This document shows, in pieces, positions 1 to 5,691 of a stretch of 8,855 bases of DNA; the stretch's first letter is position 1, and every line of letters starts with the position of its first letter. Both the position numbers and the translations under genes were made by a program. The stretch is taken from assembly GCA_946885845.1 (NCBI GenBank), contig CAMPHJ010000069.1:1-8855 (forward strand). Direction: 5' to 3'. This DNA is from an uncultured Sphingobium sp. (GTDB lineage: Bacteria > Pseudomonadota > Alphaproteobacteria > Sphingomonadales > Sphingomonadaceae). Below the pieces are notes generated by a model that was not told where the DNA came from, ran no database searches, and was given only the letters and a program-made list of their open reading frames with translations.

Positions 1-18
1 TCCTGCCGGGGTCGCCAC

Positions 19-117
19 CTACAATCGCCAACCGAAAAGCAGCATCAGCAACCCGGCGATCAGGATTGCGGCGGCCAGAAAGCCCCAGCCCCAATCAGGC
101 CCATCTTTATTCGCCAT
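19..117 (-). CDS. Small single-pass membrane protein, 32 aa
   Basis: I do not recognise the family. The frame starts with ATG at 117 and ends with TAG at 19-21. It encodes a short polar, Trp-containing start (MANKDGPDWGWG) followed by about 18 uninterrupted hydrophobic residues (roughly residues 13-29) and a basic end (GWRL), which is what a single transmembrane helix looks like. The start codon lies inside the last codons of the upstream ABM-fold gene, with an 11-bp overlap. There is no clear Shine-Dalgarno of its own, so translation by coupling is likely. Immediately after its stop, GTG GCG ACC CCG GCA GGA runs off the window edge and could begin a third minus-strand gene. The overlap and the clean helix favour a real gene, but an ORF this short can arise by chance. 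Confidence 0.5.
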   Translation of the reverse strand: MANKDGPDWGWGFLAAAILIAGLLMLLFGWRL

Positions 118-457
118 CAAGCGGACTGTCATCCGGCCGTGCCCGCAACAGCAGGTCGTCGGTCACGGTCATGGTAAAGATCGGATCGGCATCAGCAGGC
201 ACTTCAGCGATTGCATCGACAAAAGCAGCGCGGGTGTCCGGCTCATCATAGACCATTTTCTGGTCGAAAGCCGCGCGCCAGGTCTCCTCATCGGGCCATT
301 CGGCATAGCCAACGAAGCGTCCATCCGCGTCACGGTGCAATCGCGACCCGTAGCTGCCGTATTTTTCGCGGATCAGGTCTGTCCCACGCCGCCAGGCAGC
401 GCGGAACTGGTCTTCCTTACCCGGATGCACCCGCCACCAATAGACCGCGACGAACAT
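107..457 (-). CDS. Antibiotic biosynthesis monooxygenase (ABM)-fold protein, 116 aa
   Basis: The protein is a small ferredoxin-like alpha+beta domain of the ABM/dimeric-barrel type. It has an opening beta strand (FVAVYWWRVHPGKEDQF), an amphipathic helix with AAWRRGTDLIREKYG, a second strand carrying SRLHRD-DGRFVGYAEWPD, and a helix rich in Trp, Ala and acidic residues. About 95 residues form the domain and the last 20 are a charged tail. Members range from cofactor-free monooxygenases to haem-degrading enzymes and proteins of unknown role; nothing here identifies a substrate. The start is supported by AAGGAG at 465-470, seven bases before ATG. It lies downstream of the transaldolase gene on the same strand, separated by 141 bp that hold the double palindrome, and overlaps the 32-aa membrane protein at its 3' end. 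Family assignment is fairly sure; function is not. Confidence 0.75.
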   Translation of the reverse strand: MFVAVYWWRVHPGKEDQFRAAWRRGTDLIREKYGSYGSRLHRDADGRFVGYAEWPDEETWRAAFDQKMVYDEPDTRAAFVDAIAEVPADADPIFTMTVTDDLLLRARPDDSPLDGE

Positions 458-521
458 CTAGCCTCTCCTTTATGGAAGAGACAATGATGCGAGCGGCCAG
501 AGGTTGCGATTCAAATCTGCC

Positions 522-587
522 GTGCTCCTGCGCAGGCAGGAGCCCAGCTCAGGCGTCAGGACTGGGTTCCTGCCTGCGCAGGAACAC
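522..587. repeat. REPIN-like double palindrome downstream of the transaldolase gene
   Basis: Two 26-bp arms, 522-547 and 562-587, face each other across a 14-bp spacer and match as an inverted repeat in 24 of 26 positions. Each arm contains its own perfect hairpin: an 8-bp stem around a 4-base loop at 524-543 (GCTCCTGCGCAGGCAGGAGC) and at 566-585 (GTTCCTGCCTGCGCAGGAAC). The only differences between arms are at the second pair of each stem, C-G in one and T-A in the other, so base pairing is kept. The element starts 11 bp beyond the transaldolase stop codon, so it would sit in that gene's 3' UTR. There is no T-run, so it is not an ordinary intrinsic terminator. A related copy lies at 2073-2115. 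The layout (inverted pair, short spacer, extragenic) is that of REP doublets. Confidence 0.8.
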
Positions 588-598
588 ATCACTCCGCG

Positions 599-1252
599 TT
601 AAAGAACCGACTGACCGGTCTTTTCCCAGTCCGCCAGGAACCCGGCGATGCCCTTGTCCGTCAGCACATGGTTGAACAGCGACTTGATGACCGAAGGCGG
701 CGCGGTCATCACGTCCGCGCCGATCTTGGCGCTTTCCAGAACGTGGATCGGGTGCCGCACGCTCGCCACCAGAATTTCGGTGTCGAACGAATAATTGTCA
801 TAGATCAGGCGGATGTCATCGATCAGCTTCATGCCGTCAAAGCCATTATCGTCATGCCGCCCGACGAAGGGCGAAATGAAGCTCGCGCCCGCCTTCGCCG
901 CCAGCAGCGCCTGGTTGGCGGAAAAGCACAGCGTGACATTGACCATCACGCCTTCGCTGGTCAGCGCCTTGCAGGTCTTGAGGCCATCGATGGTCAACGG
1001 CACCTTGATGCAGACATTATCCGCAATCTTCCGCAGGACGGCGGCTTCCTTCATCATCGTTTCATGGTCCAGAGCGACGACTTCAGCCGACACCGGGCCA
1101 TCGACGATGCCGCAGATTTCCTCGACCACTTCGACGAACTTGCGGCCCGACTTGTGGATCAGCGACGGGTTGGTGGTGACGCCGTCCAACAGGCCGGTCG
1201 CGGCCAGCTCACGGATTTCATTGGTATCGGCGGTATCGACGAAGAACTTCAT
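599..1252 (-). CDS. Transaldolase, TalC / fructose-6-phosphate aldolase-like subfamily
   Basis: This is a 217-residue class I aldolase of the short transaldolase family, a full-length (beta/alpha)8 barrel. Visible family features are MKFFVDTAD with Asp6 and TTNPS (26-30). The Schiff-base lysine is Lys83 in CIKVPLT. Others are NVTLCFS (105-111), SPFVGRHDD (127-135) with phosphate-binding Arg132, and ASVRHP (163-168). It would transfer a dihydroxyacetone unit between sugar phosphates (sedoheptulose-7-P plus glyceraldehyde-3-P to erythrose-4-P plus fructose-6-P) in the cytoplasmic pentose phosphate pathway. Automated annotation may call it fructose-6-phosphate aldolase (fsa), but it has Glu57 where E. 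coli FSA has Gln59, and Phe129 where FSA has Tyr131. Both are the transaldolase states, so transaldolase is preferred. GGAG seven bases before ATG supports the start. It is divergent from the DUF2490 gene. Confidence 0.93.
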   Translation of the reverse strand: MKFFVDTADTNEIRELAATGLLDGVTTNPSLIHKSGRKFVEVVEEICGIVDGPVSAEVVALDHETMMKEAAVLRKIADNVCIKVPLTIDGLKTCKALTSEGVMVNVTLCFSANQALLAAKAGASFISPFVGRHDDNGFDGMKLIDDIRLIYDNYSFDTEILVASVRHPIHVLESAKIGADVMTAPPSVIKSLFNHVLTDKGIAGFLADWEKTGQSVL

Positions 1253-1390
1253 GGGTCTGCTCCGGGCGGGATATACGAATCGCCACCCCTTTAGCGGCTG
1301 ATCCCCGGTTTAGCCATTATTGCCGGCGACAGGCCTTTCGGAAACAACGCCGCAACATTATGACGGCGCAGCTTTCCTGAGGACCCCTAT

Positions 1391-2056
1391 ATGCCCGCGC
1401 TTCCCGTTGCCTGCCGCGCCCTTGCCCTTCTTGCCTTCCTCTCCCTGGCCACCGCCCCTACCGCCTACGCCGCTGAGGATGAAACGCAGCTATGGCTTGG
1501 CGCGTCCGCGACTATGAAGGCCAGCCCGACCGATCTGGTCGTGGTGGACGTCGGCCACCGTTTTCGCCGGGACGAATCAGGCGGCGAACAGCAATTGGCC
1601 CGCATCACGCTGGACCATGCCGTGGCAAAAAATATTCATGTCGGCGGCGGCTTTGCCTTTTTCCATTCCGAACCGGAACAGGAATTGCGCCTGTTTCAGC
1701 AGCTGACCGCCACCCACGGCATCTTTCAAAGCCGCACCCGGATGGAGCAGCGCTTCTTCGACACGGCGGACGAAGCAAGCTGGCGGCTGCGCCAGCGCTT
1801 CCAGGCGTCGATCCCGCTCGATACAGCCAGACGCTGGACCCTGGTCGCCGCCACCGAGCTGTTCTTCCACCTCAATCGCGCCAGGCCCAGCGACAAGACC
1901 GGCCTGGCCGTCATGCGCCAGCAGGCGGGCCTGCGCCACGCGCTCAGCAAGGCATTGGACGTGCAGCTTCTCTACATGCGTCAGCAAGGTTTCCGCGACG
2001 ACCGCCCCGACGCGGTGGCCCACGTCCCCTGGCTGACGCTCAACTGGAAGATCTGA
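1391..2056 (+). CDS. DUF2490 family exported protein
   Basis: The product has 221 residues and begins with a classic signal peptide: hydrophobic core from about residue 8 to 20 (ALALLAFLSLA) and an AYA cleavage site near residue 27. The mature part has alternating strands (ETQLWLGASATM, DLVVVDVGHRF, NIHVGGGFAFF, WTLVAATELFFHL, DVQLLYMRQQ) and ends in LTLNWKI, a pattern consistent with an outer-membrane beta barrel. The RMEQRFF, RLRQRFQ and LRHALSKALDVQLLYMRQ segments resemble DUF2490 proteins. No biochemical role is established for that family to my knowledge. TGAGGA at 1378-1383, seven bases before ATG, is the ribosome binding site. It is transcribed alone, divergent from transaldolase and separated from priA by 147 bp. 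Localisation is inferred from composition. Confidence 0.8.
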   Translation: MPALPVACRALALLAFLSLATAPTAYAAEDETQLWLGASATMKASPTDLVVVDVGHRFRRDESGGEQQLARITLDHAVAKNIHVGGGFAFFHSEPEQELRLFQQLTATHGIFQSRTRMEQRFFDTADEASWRLRQRFQASIPLDTARRWTLVAATELFFHLNRARPSDKTGLAVMRQQAGLRHALSKALDVQLLYMRQQGFRDDRPDAVAHVPWLTLNWKI

Positions 2057-2072
2057 CAGGCGGAAGTCTTCC

Positions 2073-2115
2073 TTGTTCCTGCGCAGGCAGGAACCCAGTC
2101 CAGCCGCAGGAGCAC
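2073..2115. repeat. Second, shortened copy of the palindromic repeat, downstream of DUF2490
   Basis: Positions 2075-2094 read GTTCCTGCGCAGGCAGGAAC, a perfect 8-bp stem with a GCAG loop. The 27 bases 2075-2101 are identical to the reverse complement of one arm of the 522-587 element. A few bases on, GCAGGAGCAC (2106-2115) matches the outer end of the opposite arm exactly, so this looks like a double palindrome that has lost most of its second arm. The left stem half could pair either with 2087-2094 or, with one G-T wobble, with 2106-2113. It begins 16 bp after the DUF2490 stop codon, again a 3' UTR position. Confidence 0.75.
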
Positions 2116-2171
2116 GCAACGCTCCAATGCCTCGGCATGAGCCTTCAGCCAAAAGCGTACTTCGCGCCTTG

Positions 2172-2198
2172 CCTCCCGCCCCCCAGGCGATAGGGAGG
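2172..2198 (+). promoter_or_regulatory. Imperfect hairpin that includes the priA ribosome binding site
   Basis: The Shine-Dalgarno GGGAGG at 2193-2198, five bases before the priA ATG, is exactly complementary to CCTCCC at 2172-2177. Inside it, GCC (2178-2180) can pair with GGC (2186-2188) across a CCCCA loop, leaving GATA as a one-sided bulge. If it forms in the mRNA, the ribosome binding site would be sequestered. G-rich Shine-Dalgarno sequences and C-rich tracts are common in high-GC DNA, so chance is a real possibility. Confidence 0.35.
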
Positions 2199-2203
2199 GG
2201 CAG

Positions 2204-4375
2204 ATGAGCTCCCGCGCCCGCGTCATTCTCCTCAACGCCGCCCTTGGCCCGCTGGACTATCGCGTGCCGCACGGCATGACCGTCAAGCCCGGCAGCATCG
2301 TTGTCGCCCCTCTTGGCCCGCGCCAGATCATCGGCGTCGTGTGGGAAGAAGACGCCTTCCCCGATGTCGAAAGCGTCGGCGACAATCGCCTGCGGAACAT
2401 CGTTTCTCCGGTAGATGCGCCACCCATCCCCGAAACGCTGCGCCGCCTGATCGAATGGACGGCGGACTATTATCTCGCGCCCATCGCATCGGTCCTGCGC
2501 ATGACGCTGGCGTCGATGTCGGCGCTGGAAGGCGCGCGCACCGTCATCGAATATCGCGCCACCGGCGATCTGCCCGACCGCATGACCGAACAGCGCACAC
2601 AGGCAATGGAGCGCATCGGCGAGCGGCAGGGCCTGATCCGCGAACTCGCCATGATCGGCGGGGTCAGCGACGCCGTGATTCGCGGCCTTGTTAAAATCGG
2701 CGCGTTCGAACCGGTGGAAGTCAGCATCGACACGCCCTTTCCCCGGCCCGACCCGGACCATGCGCCCCCGCAGCTATCGGACGGCCAGGCCACCGCGGCC
2801 AGCCAGTTCACGCAGGCCGTGAACCAGCGGGATTTCGCTCCCTTCCTGCTCGACGGCGTCACCGGATCAGGCAAGACCGAAGTCTATTTCGAAGCGATCG
2901 CCGCCGCCATCCGCGAAGGCCGCCAGGTGCTGGTCCTGCTCCCCGAAATCGCGCTGACCGAACCATTTCTGGAACGGTTCGAAAAACGGTTCGGCACCGT
3001 CCCCATCAGCTGGCACAGCGGCCTGCGCCAAAGCGAGCGGCGCAGGGCCTGGCGCGCCATCGCATCGGGCGAAGCAGCCGTCGTCGTCGGCGCGCGATCC
3101 GCCCTGTTCCTGCCCTATCCCAATCTTGGCCTCATCGTCGTCGATGAAGCGCATGAGGCCAGCTTCAAGCAGGAAGATGGCGTTCATTATCACGCCCGCG
3201 ACGTGGCGGTGATGCGCGGCCTGATGGAAAAATTCCCGGTCATCCTCGCGTCCGCCACGCCCGCCATCGAAACTCGGCATCAGGTGGAACTGGGCCGTTA
3301 TCGCGAAATCAAGCTGCCGTCCCGCTTCGGCGGCGCGGAAATGCCCGCGATCGAAGGCATCAACCTGCTCACCGACCCGCCCGAACGGGGCCGCTGGATC
3401 GCGCCCCCGCTCGTCCAGGCAATCGATGGCACGCTGGAAAAGGGCGAACAGGCGCTGCTGTTCCTCAACCGGCGCGGCTATGCGCCGCTCACCCTGTGCC
3501 GAAGCTGCGGCTATCGCTTTCAATGCCCCAACTGCACCGCATGGATGGTCGAACATCGCCTGACAAAGCGCCTCGCTTGCCATCATTGCGGCCATGTCGT
3601 CCCCTCCCCCCGATTTTGCCCGGAATGCAAGGAAGAGGATTCGCTGGTCGCCTGCGGCCCCGGCGTCGAACGCATCGCGGACGAGGTAAAGGCCCTCTGG
3701 CCGCAGGCGCGCATCGCCATCGTCACGTCCGACACGCTCTGGTCGCCCGCCAAGGCGGCGGAATTCGTAAAGTCGGTGGAAGCGGGCGACGTGGACATCA
3801 TCGTCGGCACCCAGCTCGTCACCAAAGGATATCACTTTCCCAACCTAACCCTGGTCGGTGTGATCGATGCTGACCTGGGCCTTGAGGGCGGCGACCTGCG
3901 CGCATCGGAACGCACCTTCCAGCAAATCGTGCAGGTCGCGGGCCGGGCCGGACGCGGACAGAAGCCGGGCCGCGTCTTCATCCAGACCCGCATGCCCGAA
4001 GCGGAAGTCATCAAGGCGCTGATCGCCGCCGACCCGGAACGCTTCTACGAAGTGGAAACGGAAAATCGCCGCCGCGCCAATGCACCGCCCTTCGGTCGCT
4101 TCGCCGCGATCATCGTGTCCAGCGAGGATGCCGACGAAGCCGCGCAAGTCGCCCGCCTCATCGGCAAGTCCGCGCCCATGATCGACGGCATGCGCGTCTA
4201 TGGCCCCGCCCCCGCGCCGCTGTCCGTCCTGCGCGGTCGTCACCGCCACCGCCTGCTGATCCACGCCACGCGCCAGATCGACGTTCAGGCCGCCATCCGC
4301 GAATGGCTGGGCAACCTGACCTGGAAATCAGGCACCCGCGTGGCGGTGGATGTCGATCCCTACAGCTTCATGTGA
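2204..4375 (+). CDS. priA: Primosomal protein N' (replication restart helicase PriA)
   Basis: This is a full-length 723-residue PriA, a superfamily 2 3'-5' DNA helicase that recognises abandoned forks and reloads the replicative helicase. The N-terminal DNA 3'-end-binding domain covers about 1-105 (YRVPHGMTVKPGSIVVAPLG). The helicase core follows, with Walker A GVTGSGKT at 218-225, DEAH at 314-317, motif III SATP (350-353), GTQLVTKGYHFP (535-546) and QVAGRAGRG (577-585). Eight zinc-binding cysteines lie between the helicase motifs at 432, 435, 441, 444, 459, 462, 472 and 475. The C-terminal domain runs to PYSFM. The residues I checked are all present, so it should be active. GGGAGG five bases before ATG fixes the start. 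The DUF1289 gene follows after 14 bases and is probably co-transcribed. Confidence 0.98.
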   Translation: MSSRARVILLNAALGPLDYRVPHGMTVKPGSIVVAPLGPRQIIGVVWEEDAFPDVESVGDNRLRNIVSPVDAPPIPETLRRLIEWTADYYLAPIASVLRMTLASMSALEGARTVIEYRATGDLPDRMTEQRTQAMERIGERQGLIRELAMIGGVSDAVIRGLVKIGAFEPVEVSIDTPFPRPDPDHAPPQLSDGQATAASQFTQAVNQRDFAPFLLDGVTGSGKTEVYFEAIAAAIREGRQVLVLLPEIALTEPFLERFEKRFGTVPISWHSGLRQSERRRAWRAIASGEAAVVVGARSALFLPYPNLGLIVVDEAHEASFKQEDGVHYHARDVAVMRGLMEKFPVILASATPAIETRHQVELGRYREIKLPSRFGGAEMPAIEGINLLTDPPERGRWIAPPLVQAIDGTLEKGEQALLFLNRRGYAPLTLCRSCGYRFQCPNCTAWMVEHRLTKRLACHHCGHVVPSPRFCPECKEEDSLVACGPGVERIADEVKALWPQARIAIVTSDTLWSPAKAAEFVKSVEAGDVDIIVGTQLVTKGYHFPNLTLVGVIDADLGLEGGDLRASERTFQQIVQVAGRAGRGQKPGRVFIQTRMPEAEVIKALIAADPERFYEVETENRRRANAPPFGRFAAIIVSSEDADEAAQVARLIGKSAPMIDGMRVYGPAPAPLSVLRGRHRHRLLIHATRQIDVQAAIREWLGNLTWKSGTRVAVDVDPYSFM

Positions 4376-4389
4376 TGGCCTGAACGCCT

Positions 4390-4539
4390 GTGGAAAGCCC
4401 CTGCGTCAACATCTGCAAGCTGGACAGGGCAGGCCGCATCTGCACCGGCTGCGGTCGCACGGTCGAGGAAATCGCCCGCTGGCGCGGCATGAGCAAGGCG
4501 GAACGCCGCGCCATCACAGACCGGCTGAAGACTCGCTGA
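4390..4539 (+). CDS. DUF1289 small cysteine-cluster protein, 49 aa
   Basis: Translation from GTG at 4390 gives ESPCVNICKLD, then GRICTGCGRT, then VEEIARWRGMSKAERRAI, the compact DUF1289 signature. Four cysteines at residues 5, 9, 18 and 21 (C-x3-C-x8-C-x2-C) could bind a metal or Fe-S cluster. The conserved W-x3-S/D-x3-R-x2-I helix follows. The biochemical role of the family is unknown. An in-frame TGA at 4381-4383 excludes an earlier start, so GTG is the only reasonable initiation codon. No clear Shine-Dalgarno precedes it, which suggests coupling to priA, whose stop lies 14 bases upstream. The last 26 bp overlap the end of ada on the other strand. The gene is short and GTG-started, so gene callers may miss it. 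Confidence 0.88.
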   Translation: MESPCVNICKLDRAGRICTGCGRTVEEIARWRGMSKAERRAITDRLKTR

Positions 4540-5599
4540 TCCGGGCCTCCCGCTCCAACAGCGCCTGCTTGCGCTCCAGCCCATAGGCATAGCCGCCCAG
4601 CGTCCCATCGCTCCGCAGCACCCTGTGGCAGGGTATCACCACCGCCAGCACATTATCGCCGCAAGCCGTGCCTGCCGCGCGCACCGCGCGGGGCCTGCCA
4701 ATCGCGGCTGCGATCTCGCGATAGCTGCGCGTCTCGCCCGGCGGTATCGCCCGCAGCGCCGCCCAGACGGCCTGCTGGAACACGGTTCCGCACATGTCGA
4801 TCGGCACGTCCACCGGCTGCGTCGGGTCTTCGATCAACTTCACGACCTGCGCCGCCAGAGTCGAAAAGGCCGCATCGCCGGGCACGATCTGCGCATTGGG
4901 GAAGCGCCGCCGCAACGCTTCTTCGTCCTCGTCAAAGCTGATCCGGCACAGCCCTTTCGCCGTGGCCGCGACCAGCACCGGCCCCAGGCTCGTTTCACGC
5001 ACCATGTAGGAAATGGTCACGCCGCTCCCTCCATCCTTCCACGCGCTGGGAGTCATGCCCAAATGTCGCTGCGCATCGGCATAGGCCCGGCTGGGCGCAT
5101 TATAGCCCGCTTCATAAATAGCACTGGTCACGCTGCCGCCTTCTTCCTCCAGCGCCGCCTTCAGCCGTTCCGCCCGCAACGACCGCGCGAAGGCCGCCGG
5201 GGTCAGGCCGGTCTCCCGTTTGAACAGCCTGTGGAAATGATGCGGCGCATAGCCGGCATGCGCCGCGACTTCGTCCAGCGACGGCGGCGTCTGGGCTGCC
5301 GCGATGAAGGCCTGCGCCGCCTCCACCGCCAACCGGTCCCGCCCGACCTCATCAGGCCGACATCGCAGACATGCGCGAAATCCCGCCTCTCTCGCCGCCG
5401 CCGGATCGGGCAGGAAGATCATATTCTCCCGCAATGGATGGCGCGCCGCGCAACTTGGCTTGCAATAGATGCCCGTTGTCAGCACCGCCCCCACAAAGCG
5501 TCCATCCGCCGTCCGGTCGCGCCGCAAAACGGCTTCCCAGCAGGATTCGTCATCCAGCGGCGTATGGGTCGGGACGGGAATGTCGGTCATCTGGTTCAT
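4514..5599 (-). CDS. ada: Bifunctional methylphosphotriester / O6-methylguanine-DNA methyltransferase and regulator Ada
   Basis: From ATG at 5599 the protein has 361 residues (E. coli Ada has 354) and shows all three Ada parts. The N-terminal zinc domain has CWEAVLRRD, TTGIYCKPSCAARH and FRACLRC. Its four cysteines are 46, 50, 77 and 80, with Cys46 equivalent to the phosphotriester acceptor. An AraC-type helix-turn-helix pair (about 90-190) includes HHFHRLFKRETGLTPAAF. The C-terminal alkyltransferase has IPCHRVL with acceptor Cys324 and GGYAYGLERKQALL. The protein repairs DNA methylation damage by irreversible self-methylation and in E. coli becomes a transcription activator. The start is uncertain: neither ATG 5599 nor ATG 5590 has a Shine-Dalgarno. 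A longer frame reaches ATG 5665 but adds residues unlike the family. It is convergent with DUF1289 (26-bp overlap) and divergent from the protease gene. Confidence 0.95.
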   Translation of the reverse strand: MNQMTDIPVPTHTPLDDESCWEAVLRRDRTADGRFVGAVLTTGIYCKPSCAARHPLRENMIFLPDPAAAREAGFRACLRCRPDEVGRDRLAVEAAQAFIAAAQTPPSLDEVAAHAGYAPHHFHRLFKRETGLTPAAFARSLRAERLKAALEEEGGSVTSAIYEAGYNAPSRAYADAQRHLGMTPSAWKDGGSGVTISYMVRETSLGPVLVAATAKGLCRISFDEDEEALRRRFPNAQIVPGDAAFSTLAAQVVKLIEDPTQPVDVPIDMCGTVFQQAVWAALRAIPPGETRSYREIAAAIGRPRAVRAAGTACGDNVLAVVIPCHRVLRSDGTLGGYAYGLERKQALLEREARISESSAGL

Positions 5600-5643
5600 A
5601 TATATGGAATAGCAGAGCGCGCGCGACCAGCCTTCCCGTCGCT

Positions 5644-5656
5644 TGCTTTCAAAGCA
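5644..5656. promoter_or_regulatory. 13-bp palindrome in the ada/protease divergent region
   Basis: TGCTTT-C-AAAGCA is a perfect inverted repeat with 6-bp arms. It lies in the 92-bp gap between ada and the protease gene, 45 bp upstream of the chosen ada start and 36 bp upstream of the protease start. The position suits an operator acting on either promoter. It contains AAAGCA, reminiscent of the first bases of the E. coli Ada box (AAAGCGCA), but is not a match to that box. Chance occurrence cannot be excluded. Confidence 0.3.
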
Positions 5657-5691
5657 TTTCCCCATTGCCTCCGCAGGGGGTTCGCATATGA

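Noticed and set aside
1..18. Start of a further minus-strand gene, GTG GCG ACC CCG GCA GGA
   Set aside because: Only six codons are in the window and no ribosome binding site is clear; mentioned under the small membrane protein.
522..587. Reading the double palindrome as an intrinsic terminator of the transaldolase gene
   Set aside because: The stem is long enough but no T-run follows on either strand.
522..2115. CRISPR interpretation of the repeats
   Set aside because: Two palindromic copies lie 1.5 kb apart with genes between them, with no regular spacing and no cas genes.
1577..2761. Long minus-strand open frame across DUF2490 and priA
   Set aside because: It is a shadow of two recognised genes in GC-rich DNA, crosses the palindromic repeat and has no family resemblance.
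2867..3835. Long minus-strand open frame opposite the priA helicase core
   Set aside because: It is antisense to conserved helicase motifs and is explained by codon bias of priA.
5600..5665. N-terminal extension of Ada from ATG 5665 (22 extra residues, MGKCFESKRR...)
   Set aside because: The added residues precede the point where Ada similarity begins, and the GGAGG before that ATG is only two to three bases away, too close. It would also cover the palindrome and most of the divergent promoter region.
5620..5691. Possible E. coli-type Ada box upstream of ada
   Set aside because: AAAGCAAGCG on the minus strand resembles AAAGCGCA, but I could not place the AAT-N6-GCAA arrangement, so autoregulation by this site is not claimed.
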